Notes: generated by a model from the sequence alone, not told the origin. A stretch of DNA of 64,000 nt from Dactylonectria macrodidyma (GCA_020744425.1 JAGMUV010000031.1:310001-374000); one strand, 5' to 3'; shown: positions 1-10,649, counted from the first letter of the stretch. A program made the numbers and translations.

Positions 1-2235
1 CCCAATGCATCTCCTGTAGCCACTTGGCAACTTGGTATCACTTGCCACATGACAATTTTACGGAAGATATCAGCAAGCGTTCGGCCATACGAGCAGCCGG
101 TATTCCATAATCTTAGTCAGGTCTTTCGGCACGAGGTTAAAATTCGGGTGATTAGTGTTGCAGCTGACACCCATACACCTTCGATGTGGGTTGCAAGGGT
201 GTGAGCGCTAACGACGAATCGTTCTTGCTTGGCTGCGTGGCGTTCTCCCTGCATGGTTTGAGCGGTTCTGGGCGTCCCGGGATGAGCTTTCAGTTGCCCG
301 ACTGCATTGACTCGTTCCGACGAGTAGGAGCGAACAGCATCCCACTTCCCGGTTCTGGAAGGTCTATCGCATCTGACACCATTCTGTAGCTGCGGCGAGA
401 CCTCATGGTCCTAGCTTACTTGTTGTTGGAGGGCAACTGCCCACCACTCAAGGGGCACAGGGTTTAGTTGCATACACGCCATTCCACATTAGTCGAAAAC
501 CTATCACGCCTGAACACCTGAACAGATGCAGTAGGCAAGAGCACTTGGATGTTCCTCCCTGTCCGTCTGTTTATTGCACGACAGGCTTGTATTGTACGTA
601 GACGCAGTTTTTCAGCCGTAATTCATGCTAAAATCATAACCGAGTCATACCCTTCATCTAACTAGGCGAATACCCATTTCCAGAGCGCTGAGTATGTTGT
701 CGTGTTTCAGCGGTCCAGACCCCTGTCTACCTAGTTAAGCTGCTACCACCTGGCATGGACCGAACTCGAGAGTGACAGATTGGAGGAGCAGGGAAGGGTA
801 AGACTCGACGACTCGGCTACAGCTACGTCGAGGACGGAGGACGCAGATCGGCTGTCGACTGAGCCTGCTTGAGCCTCCAGAGCCTTCTTTAGGGAGGCTC
901 TTCAAGAGCATCTGACATCTATAAGTGGTCGTGATATACCTAAATTCAGGTCCAGATATTCATATCAGAATCACCTCCATCGTCTCTCATCCCTCTTGGG
1001 CCTTTGTCTTATCTACCAACGTTGTTTGCCATTGTCCTTCCCGTACCTGCTCCTCTGGCCGCCCCTGGCATTCATCCATTTTCGTCTCCAACTGGAGTGT
1101 TTCCAAGACCCCCAAACCTTTCAAGAGCCTCGACGCATATCGAGCACATTCGTGCCATCTCATCTTTTTTACTCCTATTATTGCTGCCCCCACCCTAATC
1201 GGTTTCAGTCTCCAGGCGAGTGACCCCAAGGTCTGGAAACGGGTGTGCCGATCGCAGCCCTTAGCATAAAGCCCATCCATGCACGGCGGGGCCAGCTCCA
1301 ATCCACGGCAGTCCGTCTTGCCTGGGTCATCAGCTGACGGTCCCAGGACGCCGGACGGGCCGTGCCACTGTGGCTCACACGCTAAGCGCCTGGTGACAGT
1401 GCTAGATCAGCTTGATACGAGAATGGCTACGAACAACTCATCCACCGCTTCGGTGCAGTACGTTGATGCTACGCAGTACGGAGCCCTATTTGTTGATTAG
1501 AATCGTTCATACTGTAGTCCTGCACACCCCTTGTTCCCCCCTTAGATGCTATTGCCTATATGACGATCAGCTAACGGCTGAGGTTTCCAGGTCCAGGGTT
1601 GCAAGCAACACCAACTCCACAACCTTGAATGGAACCTCTATCCCAGAGGACCAGGAATACAGCCTCGGACGCTATCTCAATCCCTTGCGCTACGTCCCAC
1701 AATCTCACCCCGACACGTATCTCCGGACCCCCCCTGGGTTCGCAGCGTCGTCTTACGGCAGTTCCCAGCGTCAAAGCGTCCATCGCATGGCCCAAATCCT
1801 GAGCACGGTTGATTCCCAGCTTCATCAAACTCCCTCGTCGTGATGACGTTCTACAAGGGTTATCCCCAACGCCAGACAGCTTGTCTCGACTGCAAGTCAG
1901 GGGTCCGGGGTCCGTTTAGCATCCTTCTCCTCGGCATCTTCCATTCCTTGGCTTCCTCGCCTCCCATTCCCACGGGTCGTAGGGCCCTGACTAGCGTGTT
2001 TACGGCAGATCATTAGTCCCGTCATGGTTTCGAAGTCTGTGTTTTGTCCCATGATTCGCTGCCGACAAGGCGCAAGGATGGCAGAGGACGCTTATGGACC
2101 GGACGGGTGCCTAAGCTTGTTGTGTCTGAGTTTTTTTAGTCGAAAGCTGTCGGGGCTGGTGCGTGGATTGGCTCAAGCCATTGTGGGGGAGTACGGTTGG
2201 ATGGATGGATTTTATTTCGCCCGGAGGGAAGTCCC
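1..2235. other. No gene recognised; degraded sequence
   Basis: I find no convincing gene here. Overlapping short frames have no consistent codon preference. One plus-strand stretch near 1280-1500 looks faintly protein-like (it includes CHCGSHAKRLVTVLDQLD) and ends at a stop near 1498. It could be a relic of a fungal regulatory protein, but I cannot name it. The remainder, including the thymine-rich run near 2128-2140, carries nothing I can support. Confidence 0.4.
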
Positions 2236-2342
2236 TATAGGGCCTTGACACAATCTAGTTCACATTTCAGGACATTTGGTACCTGACACCCCAAGCCCCA
2301 CGGATCGTCGTCTCATCGCTTGCTGCTCAACCTCATCGCTGC
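2236..2342 (+). repeat. 107-bp dispersed repeat, copy 1
   Basis: This segment is the reverse complement of 22752-22858 over exactly 107 bp with no gap. The six differences are all transitions. It starts TATAGGGCC and ends TCGCTGC. It lies at the edge of hAT debris and may be a terminal or subterminal part of a DNA transposon family. No open frame is present. Confidence 0.8.
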
Positions 2343-2475
2343 ATGCATACATGGGCAAACCGTTTAAACGGTCGAATATTTCTCAAACGTTTGAACGGTT
2401 CAAAAATATTGCAAACGGTTAAACGAACGAATAAACGATTTATACGAACGAATGAACGATTTATGACGGTGAGAA
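2343..2475 (+). repeat. AAACG-rich subterminal repeats
   Basis: Degenerate direct and inverted copies of AAACG/CGTTT motifs occur here, including two neighbouring copies of CGAACGAAT(A/G)AACGATTTAT near 2425-2465. Such arrays are typical of the subterminal regions of hAT elements, and hAT coding debris begins just to the right. I see no gene in this stretch. Confidence 0.5.
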
Positions 2476-2493
2476 ATATCCACCGCGCCTGCT

Positions 2494-3840
2494 CTAATAC
2501 CAGTCGAAATAATGCCCACTATCATCGTCAACGTCCTGAGAATCACCCTCCGGCCGTGGGATTCCGATTAGACCCATCCCATTCTCATGCAGAGGCCGTA
2601 TGAGTCCTTGACGCAACCAATTGCCCGTACATTCAATCAACTCGATAGTTTTGCATGTGATTCGTAATATATCCCATGAACAAGTTCTTCTTGCCCCAGA
2701 AAACGTCCTCTCCGGCTCCGATGACTCTGCTGGGATAGAAAGAATGCAAATAGCCATGCGGCTAAGTTTCGGATACCGGTACTGCTTTCTCTGCTGTGGT
2801 TGACACCACCACTCCAGAGGCGTACAATCCGGAGGGATATCTGTGCATCAACGTTGATGAAGCTAGTGAAATCATCCCTAACACTCGCGTTTATAGTCCT
2901 AACCTCCAGCTTCTTTCATAGTATCGCGAGTTGATTTGGCTTCTTTGCCAGCGGTGGTGGCATCGACGTGGGGGTGGAGGGATGGTCGCTGGGTTGCTCG
3001 TAATTAAATTCCTTTTGCCAGAATGCTGTGGCCGAGGCAATAGTATCTTCATGCCATTCCTTTGGCCAGTTCTGCTTGATATACGCGATGGGTTTACGGG
3101 GATCAAGAAGGAGAGCGGCGGCGTATACGGGAACCTCGTCAGTTAGGCGGTAGTACTTAGAGAGGACAAACCATCCCATATCGATGGCTCGAACCATCCG
3201 TTCGTCGGAGTGTTCAGACTGATATATCTTCTGATACAATGTTAGTAATCGACTTGATGTGGATAGATTGAAGGGTACCTGTTGTTCTTCGTAATGGAGT
3301 AACAACATATCCATCCATCAGCATCAACAATTGTGAGATAAACGAGCCATCTCCCTCTGCATACAATGTTGCTGAAGCAAATGGCTGAAGAAACGTATGT
3401 GCTTTGCCTAGCAACTCCCAACCTCCAACTAATAGCCGATTATCTCCGATGGCCTCTTCGTGATCAGACATGAAGGACTGGATTTTGTCCTTTTTTCTAA
3501 TCGCATGATCAATGACCTGATACCAGGACGACCAGTGGGTACGATTATCCATCCCTAAACGCAGTCACACTGCCTTATCCCACGCATTCTGGTGGAGGCT
3601 TGATGACCTTAGCCACACAGCTAAGCCATGAAGCTTGCGTAATGCAGGGACATTCTCAACGCCGCTAAAGTCGTCAGCCGATATCACGGACGTATTGCTA
3701 GCCGTGCTGCCCTTGCGCTTGTGCTTTCTCGCCAGCTCTCCGTTCTTTCTCTTTGCTGTATTTCGTTCGGCGGCAGCCTTCTTTCGATGACAGGCTAGGA
3801 CCTCGGAAAACTGGGAGAGAAGCTCCTCTCCTGTCAGGGC
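2494..3840 (-). pseudogene. hAT transposase relic (C-terminal half)
   Basis: Three minus-strand pieces in different frames follow the order of a hAT transposase. At 3840-3570 a lysine-rich piece ends in RKLHGLAVWLRSS. At 3552-3214 comes MDNRTHWSSWYQ, the equivalent of the DN.TRW motif. At 3314-2916 there is a LLDPRKP segment. At 2757-2640 a dimerisation-domain piece reads LSIPAESSEPERTFSGA. Stops and frameshifts separate the pieces, so no working protein is possible. The N-terminal BED zinc finger and the first catalytic part are absent. The family assignment is good; exact ends are uncertain. Confidence 0.75.
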
Positions 3841-4270
3841 TGGTTACACACAAGGGAGTGAAGAGGGCAGACACGCTGCAAGATAGCAGCTAGCTAGTAG
3901 GGATGATACTGGTGACTGTATTGATCTCTGACCCCCTTTTTGCCTTCTTCCTCTAGTAGCTCTTCTTATAGCCAGGTCTAGTATCCCTCCTTCCAATACC
4001 CTAGCTAGCTAGCTGTAGCTTAGCTGCTTAGGTCTAGCTAGTTTGATTGGTCTTCTTAATCCTGAGACTCCGGCCCGGCCGGGTCTCTCGTAACCCGGTC
4101 GGAGCTCTCGGATCCGGCCGGTTGCGCTTAGCCCGTGTTTCATAACTCCCTCAGCCACTTGCTAGCTGAAAGCTAGCTGTGGCAAACCTGCGATGTAGCT
4201 GCGACCTTGTGGCTGTTAGGCGCGGCCGCCACTGTGTGACGGTGGATTTCTGCAGTTAGGGCCCCATAGA
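3841..4270. repeat. Low-complexity spacer, AGCT-rich
   Basis: The stretch contains CTAGCTAGCTAG runs near 3890-4040, then a GC-rich block of CCGGCCGG/CCCGGTCGG motifs at about 4070-4135. I see no gene. It separates hAT debris from pogo debris and may include the decayed ends of either. Confidence 0.4.
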
Positions 4271-4276
4271 CCCTTC

Positions 4277-4873
4277 TTGTGGCTTTTGGCCTCTGACACC
4301 TATTTGGGCTCGGATGATACACCAAAGACCATCCGCCAAATCCGTGATCTTGGCAGGAACAAGTCTCCTGGAAGTCGAAAACGATATGCTGTAATAGCCA
4401 GAGGCTTTGAAGCCCAAGAACAGGCCATTGCAGCACATGCCGGCAGAATTACTAGTCTGGAGGAAGAAGTGGCTCGTTTGAAGAGAGGGAAGAAAAGAAG
4501 AGCGATTCCTAACCCTAACAGACGGATTATGGCACTCGGCGAGGCTCTGATACAAGATAAAGCTATTCCCGAAGTTGGAGATCAAGGAGCGTCTATTTTG
4601 GTGGATTCTGAATCGGAGAAGGTGGTGGTCTCAGACACGGAGACAGCTTCAGAGATTGAGGTCACGGCCGCACCTGAATCTCCTCAAATAACCACCAGGT
4701 CTGGGCGGCTTGTAAAGAAGCCTAAATAGGAATAAATACTTCAATTCTCTACAGAATGATATATTTTTTATGTTTATAGACTCAAAATTGGATTGAAATC
4801 GAGTTGGCATAAAAAGTAGATTTTTGGTGGGAAGGCGATTTTTTTGGTGACCGAAAGGGGGGTGGTGCATGGT
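4277..4873 (+). pseudogene. pogo transposase C-terminal fragment with element end
   Basis: From about 4295 the frame reads SDDTPKTIRQIRDLGRNKSP and continues to a stop at 4729. It is clearly homologous to the tail of the pogo transposase at 49857-50627, sharing DTPKT..IRDLG.NKSP, FEAQE, TSLEEEV..L.RGKKR and AIPNPN. The DNA-binding and catalytic domains are missing. Downstream, an AT-rich tail leads to a block ending GTGGTGCATGGTA at 4873. This resembles the terminal repeat of the complete pogo element (..TACTGCATGG|TA), so 4873 is probably that copy's 3' end. Confidence 0.75.
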
Positions 4874-4909
4874 ACGTGCCAGACACTTGCGTCGACACAT
4901 CCACTGGCA

Positions 4910-5180
4910 AGTTGTCGACCTAGCACCGATACACAAATGCAGACATTGAACAAAAGATCAGCGTAGATTGAGGACTAAAAACCTGAGCTCCCCCTATCTC
5001 AAAGGAGCGACGAAAGTCGGTCTCTTATACCTGTGTTCAGTCTGCCGATCTCATAGGCACCAGTCGTTAGTGGTGGTGTAGCTTTCACGCTGACCGTGAA
5101 GCTATTCACGATGGTTGTGATCCTTGCCCTTGACATCCTCCAACAGTAAGCGAAGGTCTCCGGAGCTTGACACAAGTATT
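4910..5180 (+). repeat. Relic of MULE terminal region
   Basis: Two blocks match the MULE derivative near 52.2-52.5 kb in the same order. TGTCGACCTAGCACCGATAC at about 4913 matches 52237 onwards. CAACAGTAAGCGAAGGTCTC near 5140 matches about 52500. The sequence between them is diverged. This is an old copy of the same terminal sequence. A pogo fragment abuts it here, just as a pogo element sits inside the better-preserved copy. Confidence 0.6.
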
Positions 5181-6097
5181 GTATGTTAATGCGGAAAATC
5201 CTGACCGTATCGCTAAGATTTAGCGTGCTAGGTACTGTACCGATTCTAAGCCAGGTTGGCTGCGCGACCTGACGATATTGCTCCAATCAACCTATCGATT
5301 CTAATGGGATAGATAAGCCATGAAACAACGTCCATTGAGGGAAAGGATAGGTTCATCCTTAGCCCGGGTCGTCACGAATGGAGAACCGTAGTCTTCGCGT
5401 CATGGAGTTCACCATCCAAGAGACTGAAAATCAGGCAACTGTTCATGCGAAGTTGGAACGGTGCAAATTGTCTCCAAGCATCCTGGAATCGTCAAAGAAA
5501 CCACTCTATTTCTTGTATGTAGTAAGTGGCTCGATCTACTGCGACGCAGTGTTATTGGAGACGAATACAGAGAGGATTGCGGCGTATGCAGCGGAAACAA
5601 CCATCATCTCCAAATTGGACGCCCTCAACATTACTGTCACTAGGCATGCAAATACCACGATGGAAACCGAGATGTCACGGCATCACCCTGCCAACTGCAC
5701 GTGACCCACACTCTGTACATATCATTCGCCCATTGTGGCATCTCCATACTTCCTCCCTCAAGGCACAACAGGAGACGCAAACCGCAGGCGGTCTGCCCAG
5801 AAGAGCCTTGAGGAACGAAGTTAGAGACGAAAATCGGTCGACATACCTTAAGCAAATTTTATCATTTTCAGCTGACATGAATTTAGTTGAAGCAAGATCG
5901 GCAGCTCGGCAGTTATAGCGTCGTTGCAGGCTTGACTGTAGGTGGGGTGTGATTGGCATGTCGAGATCATGAAACATATCTCCGGCTCTCTATAAAACCT
6001 CATAAAAACCTTAATAGCAACCCGGGGTGGAGTCATGTTACTAGCACTCACTCTCCTGAAAGCTTACGATTAGAAGTATTGTAGTCAATTCATTTAA
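5181..6097. other. Unassigned region
   Basis: Short open frames occur on both strands. None is convincing. A minus-strand frame at 5977-5675 contains a cysteine cluster (CVSCCALREEVWRCHNGRMI followed by CTECG) that could be a zinc-binding relic, but I do not recognise the family. A string near 5803-5835 resembles the reverse complement of 22375-22415. I see no promoter or RNA gene. Confidence 0.3.
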
Positions 6098-6637
6098 TTG
6101 CAAGATATAGTATCTATAGCCCTCTCCCATATCTTAAACATAGCGACGTGCCCGGTTCGGTTCCAATTTTCCTGCAATAATATCCCCGAAGGTCTGAATT
6201 TTACTCACAAGATTTCAAAGAGTCTCATCAGGCCCCTATCCCATGCCCGGCAAGATGACTCATACGCCTATCGTTTTCAATGTGCAGTGCTGCCTTTTTT
6301 GAAAGAACACGAACCGGTTTGCTGCGCAGCGTCTAATCCGTTTTGCGGAATTTGCGGATCACCTATCGCAACCGTTCTGCAGACGCCAATGTCCTTTCTT
6401 CACAAAGAGGGTGATCCCTACGTTGGGGTTCTTATCAGCGGCGTGTGTAGGAAAGGCGAATGCGAAAGCCAGACGCGACAAGCCATCCAGGAGGAGATGT
6501 TCGAAGTTAGGGCAGGGGCCGAGGCTCGGGTGGGAGCCGTAGTTTGCGCAGTGTGCGGAAAGATGGAAGGGATCAGGAAGTGCGGGCGGTGCAAAGCTGT
6601 GGCATACTGTGGCAAAGAACACCAGAAGGCAGATTAG
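6098..6637 (+). pseudogene. MYND-type zinc-finger protein, truncated in its finger
   Basis: The frame holds a cysteine-rich segment (CCAASNPFCGICGSPIATVL) and then a MYND finger beginning CAVCGKMEGIRKCGRCKAVA and continuing YCGKEHQKAD. MYND fingers are protein-interaction zinc modules that normally continue with a Trp, His and final Cys. Here the codon expected to be Trp is TAG (6635-6637), and the following in-frame residues read KTYRGAC, with Tyr where His is usual. Both changes are single transitions, so the last zinc ligands are lost. The upstream start is uncertain. An unrecognised splice around the stop is possible but I see no good sites. Confidence 0.6.
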
Positions 6638-6674
6638 AAGACATACAGGGGAGCGTGTGTATCTTAGGACGAAG

Positions 6675-6701
6675 AAAGTGACTAAGTAGGGGAGTCACTT
6701 T
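6675..6701. repeat. 9-bp perfect hairpin
   Basis: AAAGTGACT and AGTCACTTT form a perfect 9-bp stem around a 9-nt loop, just after the MYND frame and 113 bp before the stop of the OB-fold gene. It could be a terminator-like structure or a transposon end. No CTRR motif follows at the spacing expected for a Helitron end. Confidence 0.5.
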
Positions 6702-6813
6702 AGAAGAGTCGCCTTACAAGATCGAGAGTCATGGCTAGGTATAGGACAGTAAGGTGAAAGGGAGAAATAAATTCAAATGCAGAGGCGCCTGATACTATAG
6801 CAGTAACCACTGT

Positions 6814-7891
6814 CTACTCTCGGTCAGTATATTTCCTAGGGGGGTGCCGGCTGCGATGCGGCCGTGTTCCACCATCAAGACTGGGGGAAGGGGCTAATGT
6901 GATCGATGATTCCTCAGCATCAGCTATATTAGCTATAGTCAAAGGAGATGGGGGATTGGGTGAGGCTTTTGCGCTGTCCGCTGTGTGCGGCAGATGGAGG
7001 CGGCCTCTTGTCACTTCTTGCGAAGTTGGATTCCCGTAGGATGGCTCCGCAACATCGCTGGCGCCCTCGGAGACGCGCTGTCTCTTTGAAGGGGTGGATG
7101 GGGTGGCCCGGCCCTCCCAGCGAGCGGACCGCTTTGAAGGCGGAGTAGCGGTCGGAGTCGGCGTGGGCGGGGGAGCTTGGGCAGGCCTTGGCATGTAGGC
7201 CAAGTCAAGGACACGGAGGGCCAGTTGATTGGTGTCAGTAGTGCGACCAGCTACCTTGGCGGTAATGCTCAGGAGAGCTCCAGGTGATGGTGTTCTGACT
7301 TTTTGCCACCGCTTCGTATTTTCAAAGAAACAAGCCACGGAAAACGGGACCGGAGATGCCTTTGAGGCGTCGTACACGGATGTTTCAACGGTGAAGCGGC
7401 GAGGCTCAGAAGGGTCGCTGGTGTTGTCACTGGGTGATGGCACGGATCCGATGACGGTCACCATCGGGCACCACTGCCCTGGTAAGTAGCGGCGATACTC
7501 GTCGAAGTCAGAGACGTCACCAGGGTGTCTAGGAAGGTCAGGCCGTGTGAGACCGAGTGTGAGTCGTGACGTACCTCGACAAACTGAGGGCCTGGACGCT
7601 GATCTCTAGCGTGCCGCCCGCGGACTGGGCGGCGGAGAAGCGGCCGTCGGCATAGAAGAAGGTGTTAGGGGCGTAGAGCTCCCGCTCTTCTCGCGTCAGA
7701 TAGGCATGAATGCGGGTGCGGATGGGGTTTATGTCGATGTGAGAACTATAGAAGCCGTCCTCATCGAAGATATTAACTTCAGTCTGGATTTCCACGTAGT
7801 TAGGTGCGTTTTCCCGACCCGGGTCGTCTGTAACGCTGTCAACAAAGTCTCGCAAGTGGATAGTATTCGAGAAGGTTGCCTGCCGAGACAT
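6814..7891 (-). CDS. Putative OB-fold (ssDNA-binding-like) protein
   Basis: The gene has two exons, 7891-7575 and 7528-6814. They join through a 46-nt intron (GTACGT donor, CCTGAC branch, CTAG acceptor) to give 343 codons. The join restores a smooth frame reading SLSRHPGDVSDFDEYRRYLP followed by GQWCPMVTVIGSV. Residues about 1-230 look like alternating beta-strand segments, with ENTKRWQKVRTPSPG and ITAKVAG giving an OB-fold impression. The C-terminal third is Pro/Ser/Arg-rich and probably disordered. I infer a replication-protein-A-like role only from this pattern and from position: the gene diverges from the Helitron Rep-helicase gene, with a piggyBac element between them. A host gene of unknown function is the alternative. 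Confidence 0.6.
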
Positions 7892-7941
7892 GACGAATAG
7901 AGGTTGAAGGTGAAGTAAGTTGTGGAAAAGGGCAGGAAGTC

Positions 7942-7967
7942 GGGGGGGGGGGGGGGGGGGGGGGGGG
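7942..7967 (+). repeat. G26 homopolymer
   Basis: An uninterrupted run of 26 guanines lies between the OB-fold gene start (7891) and the left piggyBac terminus (7985). On the transcribed strand it is a C-tract in the 5' leader or promoter. Its length is likely to vary and may be affected by sequencing error. Confidence 0.9.
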
Positions 7968-7984
7968 TTAGTATAGGCGGCTTA

Positions 7985-8023
7985 TATCCCATCAACTGCC
8001 AATGGGCTCCATTTTTGCCAAGG
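7985..8023 (+). repeat. piggyBac left terminal inverted repeat
   Basis: 39 bp beginning TATCCCATCAACTGCC, perfectly inverted at 10208-10246. Confidence 0.9.
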
Positions 8024-8103
8024 GCGGGGTAAAGCCAATCAGGTCTTATAGGCCCACTAGAATAATCGAATCATATACTAAGATTAAAGGTACCTCTATT
8101 CCC

Positions 8104-10081
8104 CTATAGATTTTGGGTATGCCAAAGGTACCAACAATCTCCATCAATACATAGCGGTACGTTACAGTCTAAACATCCCTTTCGAGTCCTTTTTCGCTGT
8201 TGCGGCTGCTGAGTGAGGCTATTCCCAGATATGTCGCCTAGAGCCTGGCGCCTTAATGCTTTCCTACTACCGCAATAGGAGCAAGGTGAATTAGCCCCCC
8301 TTGATCCCTTGCGATGGTGCTGCCAAGGAATAGACGTTTTCCTCTTATCTGAAGCCCGCTGAGGTCGTGAACGTCTTCGACCTCCTGCTAATGGTCCAAA
8401 CTGTTGAATAAGCTGGGATGCAAGCAGTCGCCGCCATTGGTACTGGTTCTTGACCTTTTGCCACTCGGGCTTGCCCCAGAGCTGCAGGAAGAAGCTATTC
8501 ACAACGATCACTTCTAGCAGGAAATTCCAAGCAAGGGCTTGCCAGCCTCCTCGACGAATAGGGCGGCTGTATTGATAATAAGACCTCATCTGGTCACTTA
8601 TATCAACCCCATTCATCTTATGGTTATATTCGTCAATTGCCTCAGGCACCGGGAGGTTTTTCCGGACGTCTGGGCCGAAGGCTTCTTTCCGGGCAGCCCG
8701 CTTTCCAGCAGAGCTTCCGGCCGGCCGGCGCCGGAGACGGATAACCTCCCGGCCGTCTCGGAAGACGGTTGTCAAGAAGAGGACAAGGGCGTTATCCTTC
8801 CAGGTGAATTGGTTGACCTATGAAGAGACAAATTGATCAGTATGGAGATATCTATAGAAAGCAGTTTGCAATACCATACCTCCCCATCTAAGGTAGGGAT
8901 GCAATGGATCTGACCCCAAGGAATACCCTGGCCTTCTGCTTCCTTCTCGGCGATGAGGATCTTATCTATCCCACTGTCTTTCCGGCAGGTCCCGGAAGCT
9001 CCGACCTGCTGCTTCCGGAGGGCCCGGAGAAGCCGTACGGAAGCAAAGAGATTGTCTAGGAATACGTGGTAGACTGCAGCCGGAAGTAGGGTAATAAGTG
9101 TCGTTACAACCCGTTGCGTTGGCGTTAACGGGTCCCACTTTGCGGCAGCTGCTCCAGCCTTGCTGCCTGCCGGCCGGGCCTGAGGGACTAGTCCGTATGG
9201 GCCCTTTCCGTGTACGTGCCAGAGCCACCGGAGGCAGTAGCCCGATTGGGCAAGGATCCAGACCTTGAAGCCGGTTGGGATCGGTTTCGTCGGTATTGTC
9301 GTCGTCTCTAGTGACCGGCCGGTAAATCGGACCATAGCCTCGTCAACGGTAAGGTCGGAGCCAGCCGTATAGAAGGAATCTCCGGTCTCTTGGATATGGG
9401 CCGACCATTCGTTAACCTTCCGATATATATCCGGCATCAGGTCCCCGGCTTGGGCGGGGGCCTGGGCCCGGGCCTGGCGTCGACCTCCTGACTGGCTAGG
9501 CTGGAACTCGGAGGTGTCAAAAACCCGGAGGTGTCGGAGTAATAGCTGAAAGCGGTTCCGGGATATAAACCGAGTAAATGGATAGATAGGATCTTCCTTC
9601 TCTGCTGTTGAGTCGACCAATACCTTGATATTTCAGATTCGCTATGTATTCCCATATAGATTAAAATACCTAAGAAAAGGTAAATCTCATCTACAGAAGT
9701 CTTCCGCCATACGTTCACTCTTGAAGTTCTAGCCCGGGGGCCTTCCTTAGATAGCGGCGCTGCATTCGTCCATTGCACCCACCGCTCAATAAGGCCCCGG
9801 GGAACGTACCGGAAGAATAAGTCAAGCGGGGCTGCCGGCAGCTCCTGTATCTCTCGGGGTCGGGCCGGCACGTCAAAGGGTATAAAGGAGCCCGCCGGCC
9901 CGCGCTCGACAGCCGGAGGTTCGTGGGGCCGGACTGTGCTGTTATCGCACCGCTCTGGCGTACAGTCGGCAGTGCAGGCGACGGCGAGGTCTTCCGGAAG
10001 GATCTCAACCACAATACAGCTCCGTACGGAAGCAACGGAAGCACCGGAGGCACTGGAAGCATCAGAATCACTAGAAGACAT
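8104..10081 (-). pseudogene. piggyBac transposase (DDE_Tnp_1_7), frameshifted
   Basis: Reading from the ATG at 10081 (MSSSDSDASSAS), the protein shows the N-terminal piggyBac region ending MGIHSESEISRYWS. The DDD core follows: D in TVDEAMVRFTGRS, D in HVFLDNLFAS, and D in NGVDISDQMRSYY. A C-terminal cysteine-rich domain closes it (CSYC.., then GCLDCNVPLC, then CWYLWH). A 62-nt intron at 8818-8879 splices cleanly (LDGE|VNQFTWKD). Near 9610 the frame changes by one base between YWST and TAEKEDPIYP. The only GT..AG pair there would give a 19-nt intron, too short to credit. All catalytic residues remain visible, so the damage looks recent. Transposase of this type cuts and pastes DNA in the nucleus. 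Confidence 0.8.
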
Positions 10082-10207
10082 CGCAGCATTGAACAAAATG
10101 ACGGTTTTGGTGGTGGCAGCAGGTAAGAAAACATAGGTGCAAATGATGTTTCGTCATGTACCGATTGAAGTGCGGAGTAAAAGTGGGTACAATAGTGGGT
10201 ATTTTGG

Positions 10208-10246
10208 CCTTGGCAAAAATGGAGCCCATTGGCAGTTGATGGGATA
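10208..10246 (-). repeat. piggyBac right terminal inverted repeat
   Basis: Perfect 39-bp inverse of 7985-8023, ending GCAGTTGATGGGATA. Confidence 0.9.
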
Positions 10247-10559
10247 GAGGAGTAATTCCAAATTCTTGATACACCACCTTCGTCGAGCCTTCAGGGGCTG
10301 TGACGGATGTGGTGTTAGAGGAAGAAACCTTGATATATGCGCAAAGCGATTGGCGAAGAACAGAACGCGGCTGACATTGTAAAGTCACTACGGTTTCAAG
10401 GCAAGACGGCGCCTGTCTCTGCATCTCAGGATGGAATGGTTTCTGAGCTTCTACTGGAGCAAAGGATCAGGGGAGACCTGGGGTGAGACGCAGAGAACGG
10501 ATTCTCGGACTAGGCAGGAGCAAGGCCCGGGGTCGGGTGGTAGGAGGTCATGGAGAAGG

Positions 10560-10600
10560 TGACAGGATTATTTATTTGGGGCCCTGCGTCGTATTTTATG
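10560..10600 (+). promoter_or_regulatory. Probable TATA region of Rep-helicase gene
   Basis: An AT-rich GATTATTTATTTGG at about 10565-10578, then GTATTTTATG at about 10591, lies 70-85 bp before the ATG at 10650. It is the only TATA-like sequence in an otherwise GC-rich upstream region. No experimental support. Confidence 0.3.
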
Positions 10601-10649
10601 CAGCGTGGCAGAAATAATGACATAGAAGAGCTAGTAAAGGCGATTCGTT

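Larger units (their letters stand above)
7985..10246 (-). mobile_element. piggyBac-family DNA transposon
   Basis: The element is bounded by 39-bp perfect inverted repeats at 7985-8023 and 10208-10246 and encloses a single transposase reading frame on the minus strand. The outermost bases are TA-TCCC..GGGA-TA, so a TA target is as compatible as any longer duplication. The TTAA site classical for piggyBac is not present at either edge. It lies between two divergently transcribed genes (OB-fold gene and Helitron Rep-helicase), apparently in their shared upstream region. The transposase carries a frameshift, so this copy is probably not self-sufficient. Confidence 0.85.

Noticed and set aside
6675..6701. 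The 9-bp hairpin as the Helitron 3' end
   Set aside because: Wrong side for a plus-strand RepHel and no CTRR at the right spacing; the nearest CTAG is about 30 nt away.
9608..9626. A 19-nt GT..AG intron that would remove the piggyBac frameshift
   Set aside because: Far shorter than any intron here (46-77 nt), and it would delete the conserved YW residues.
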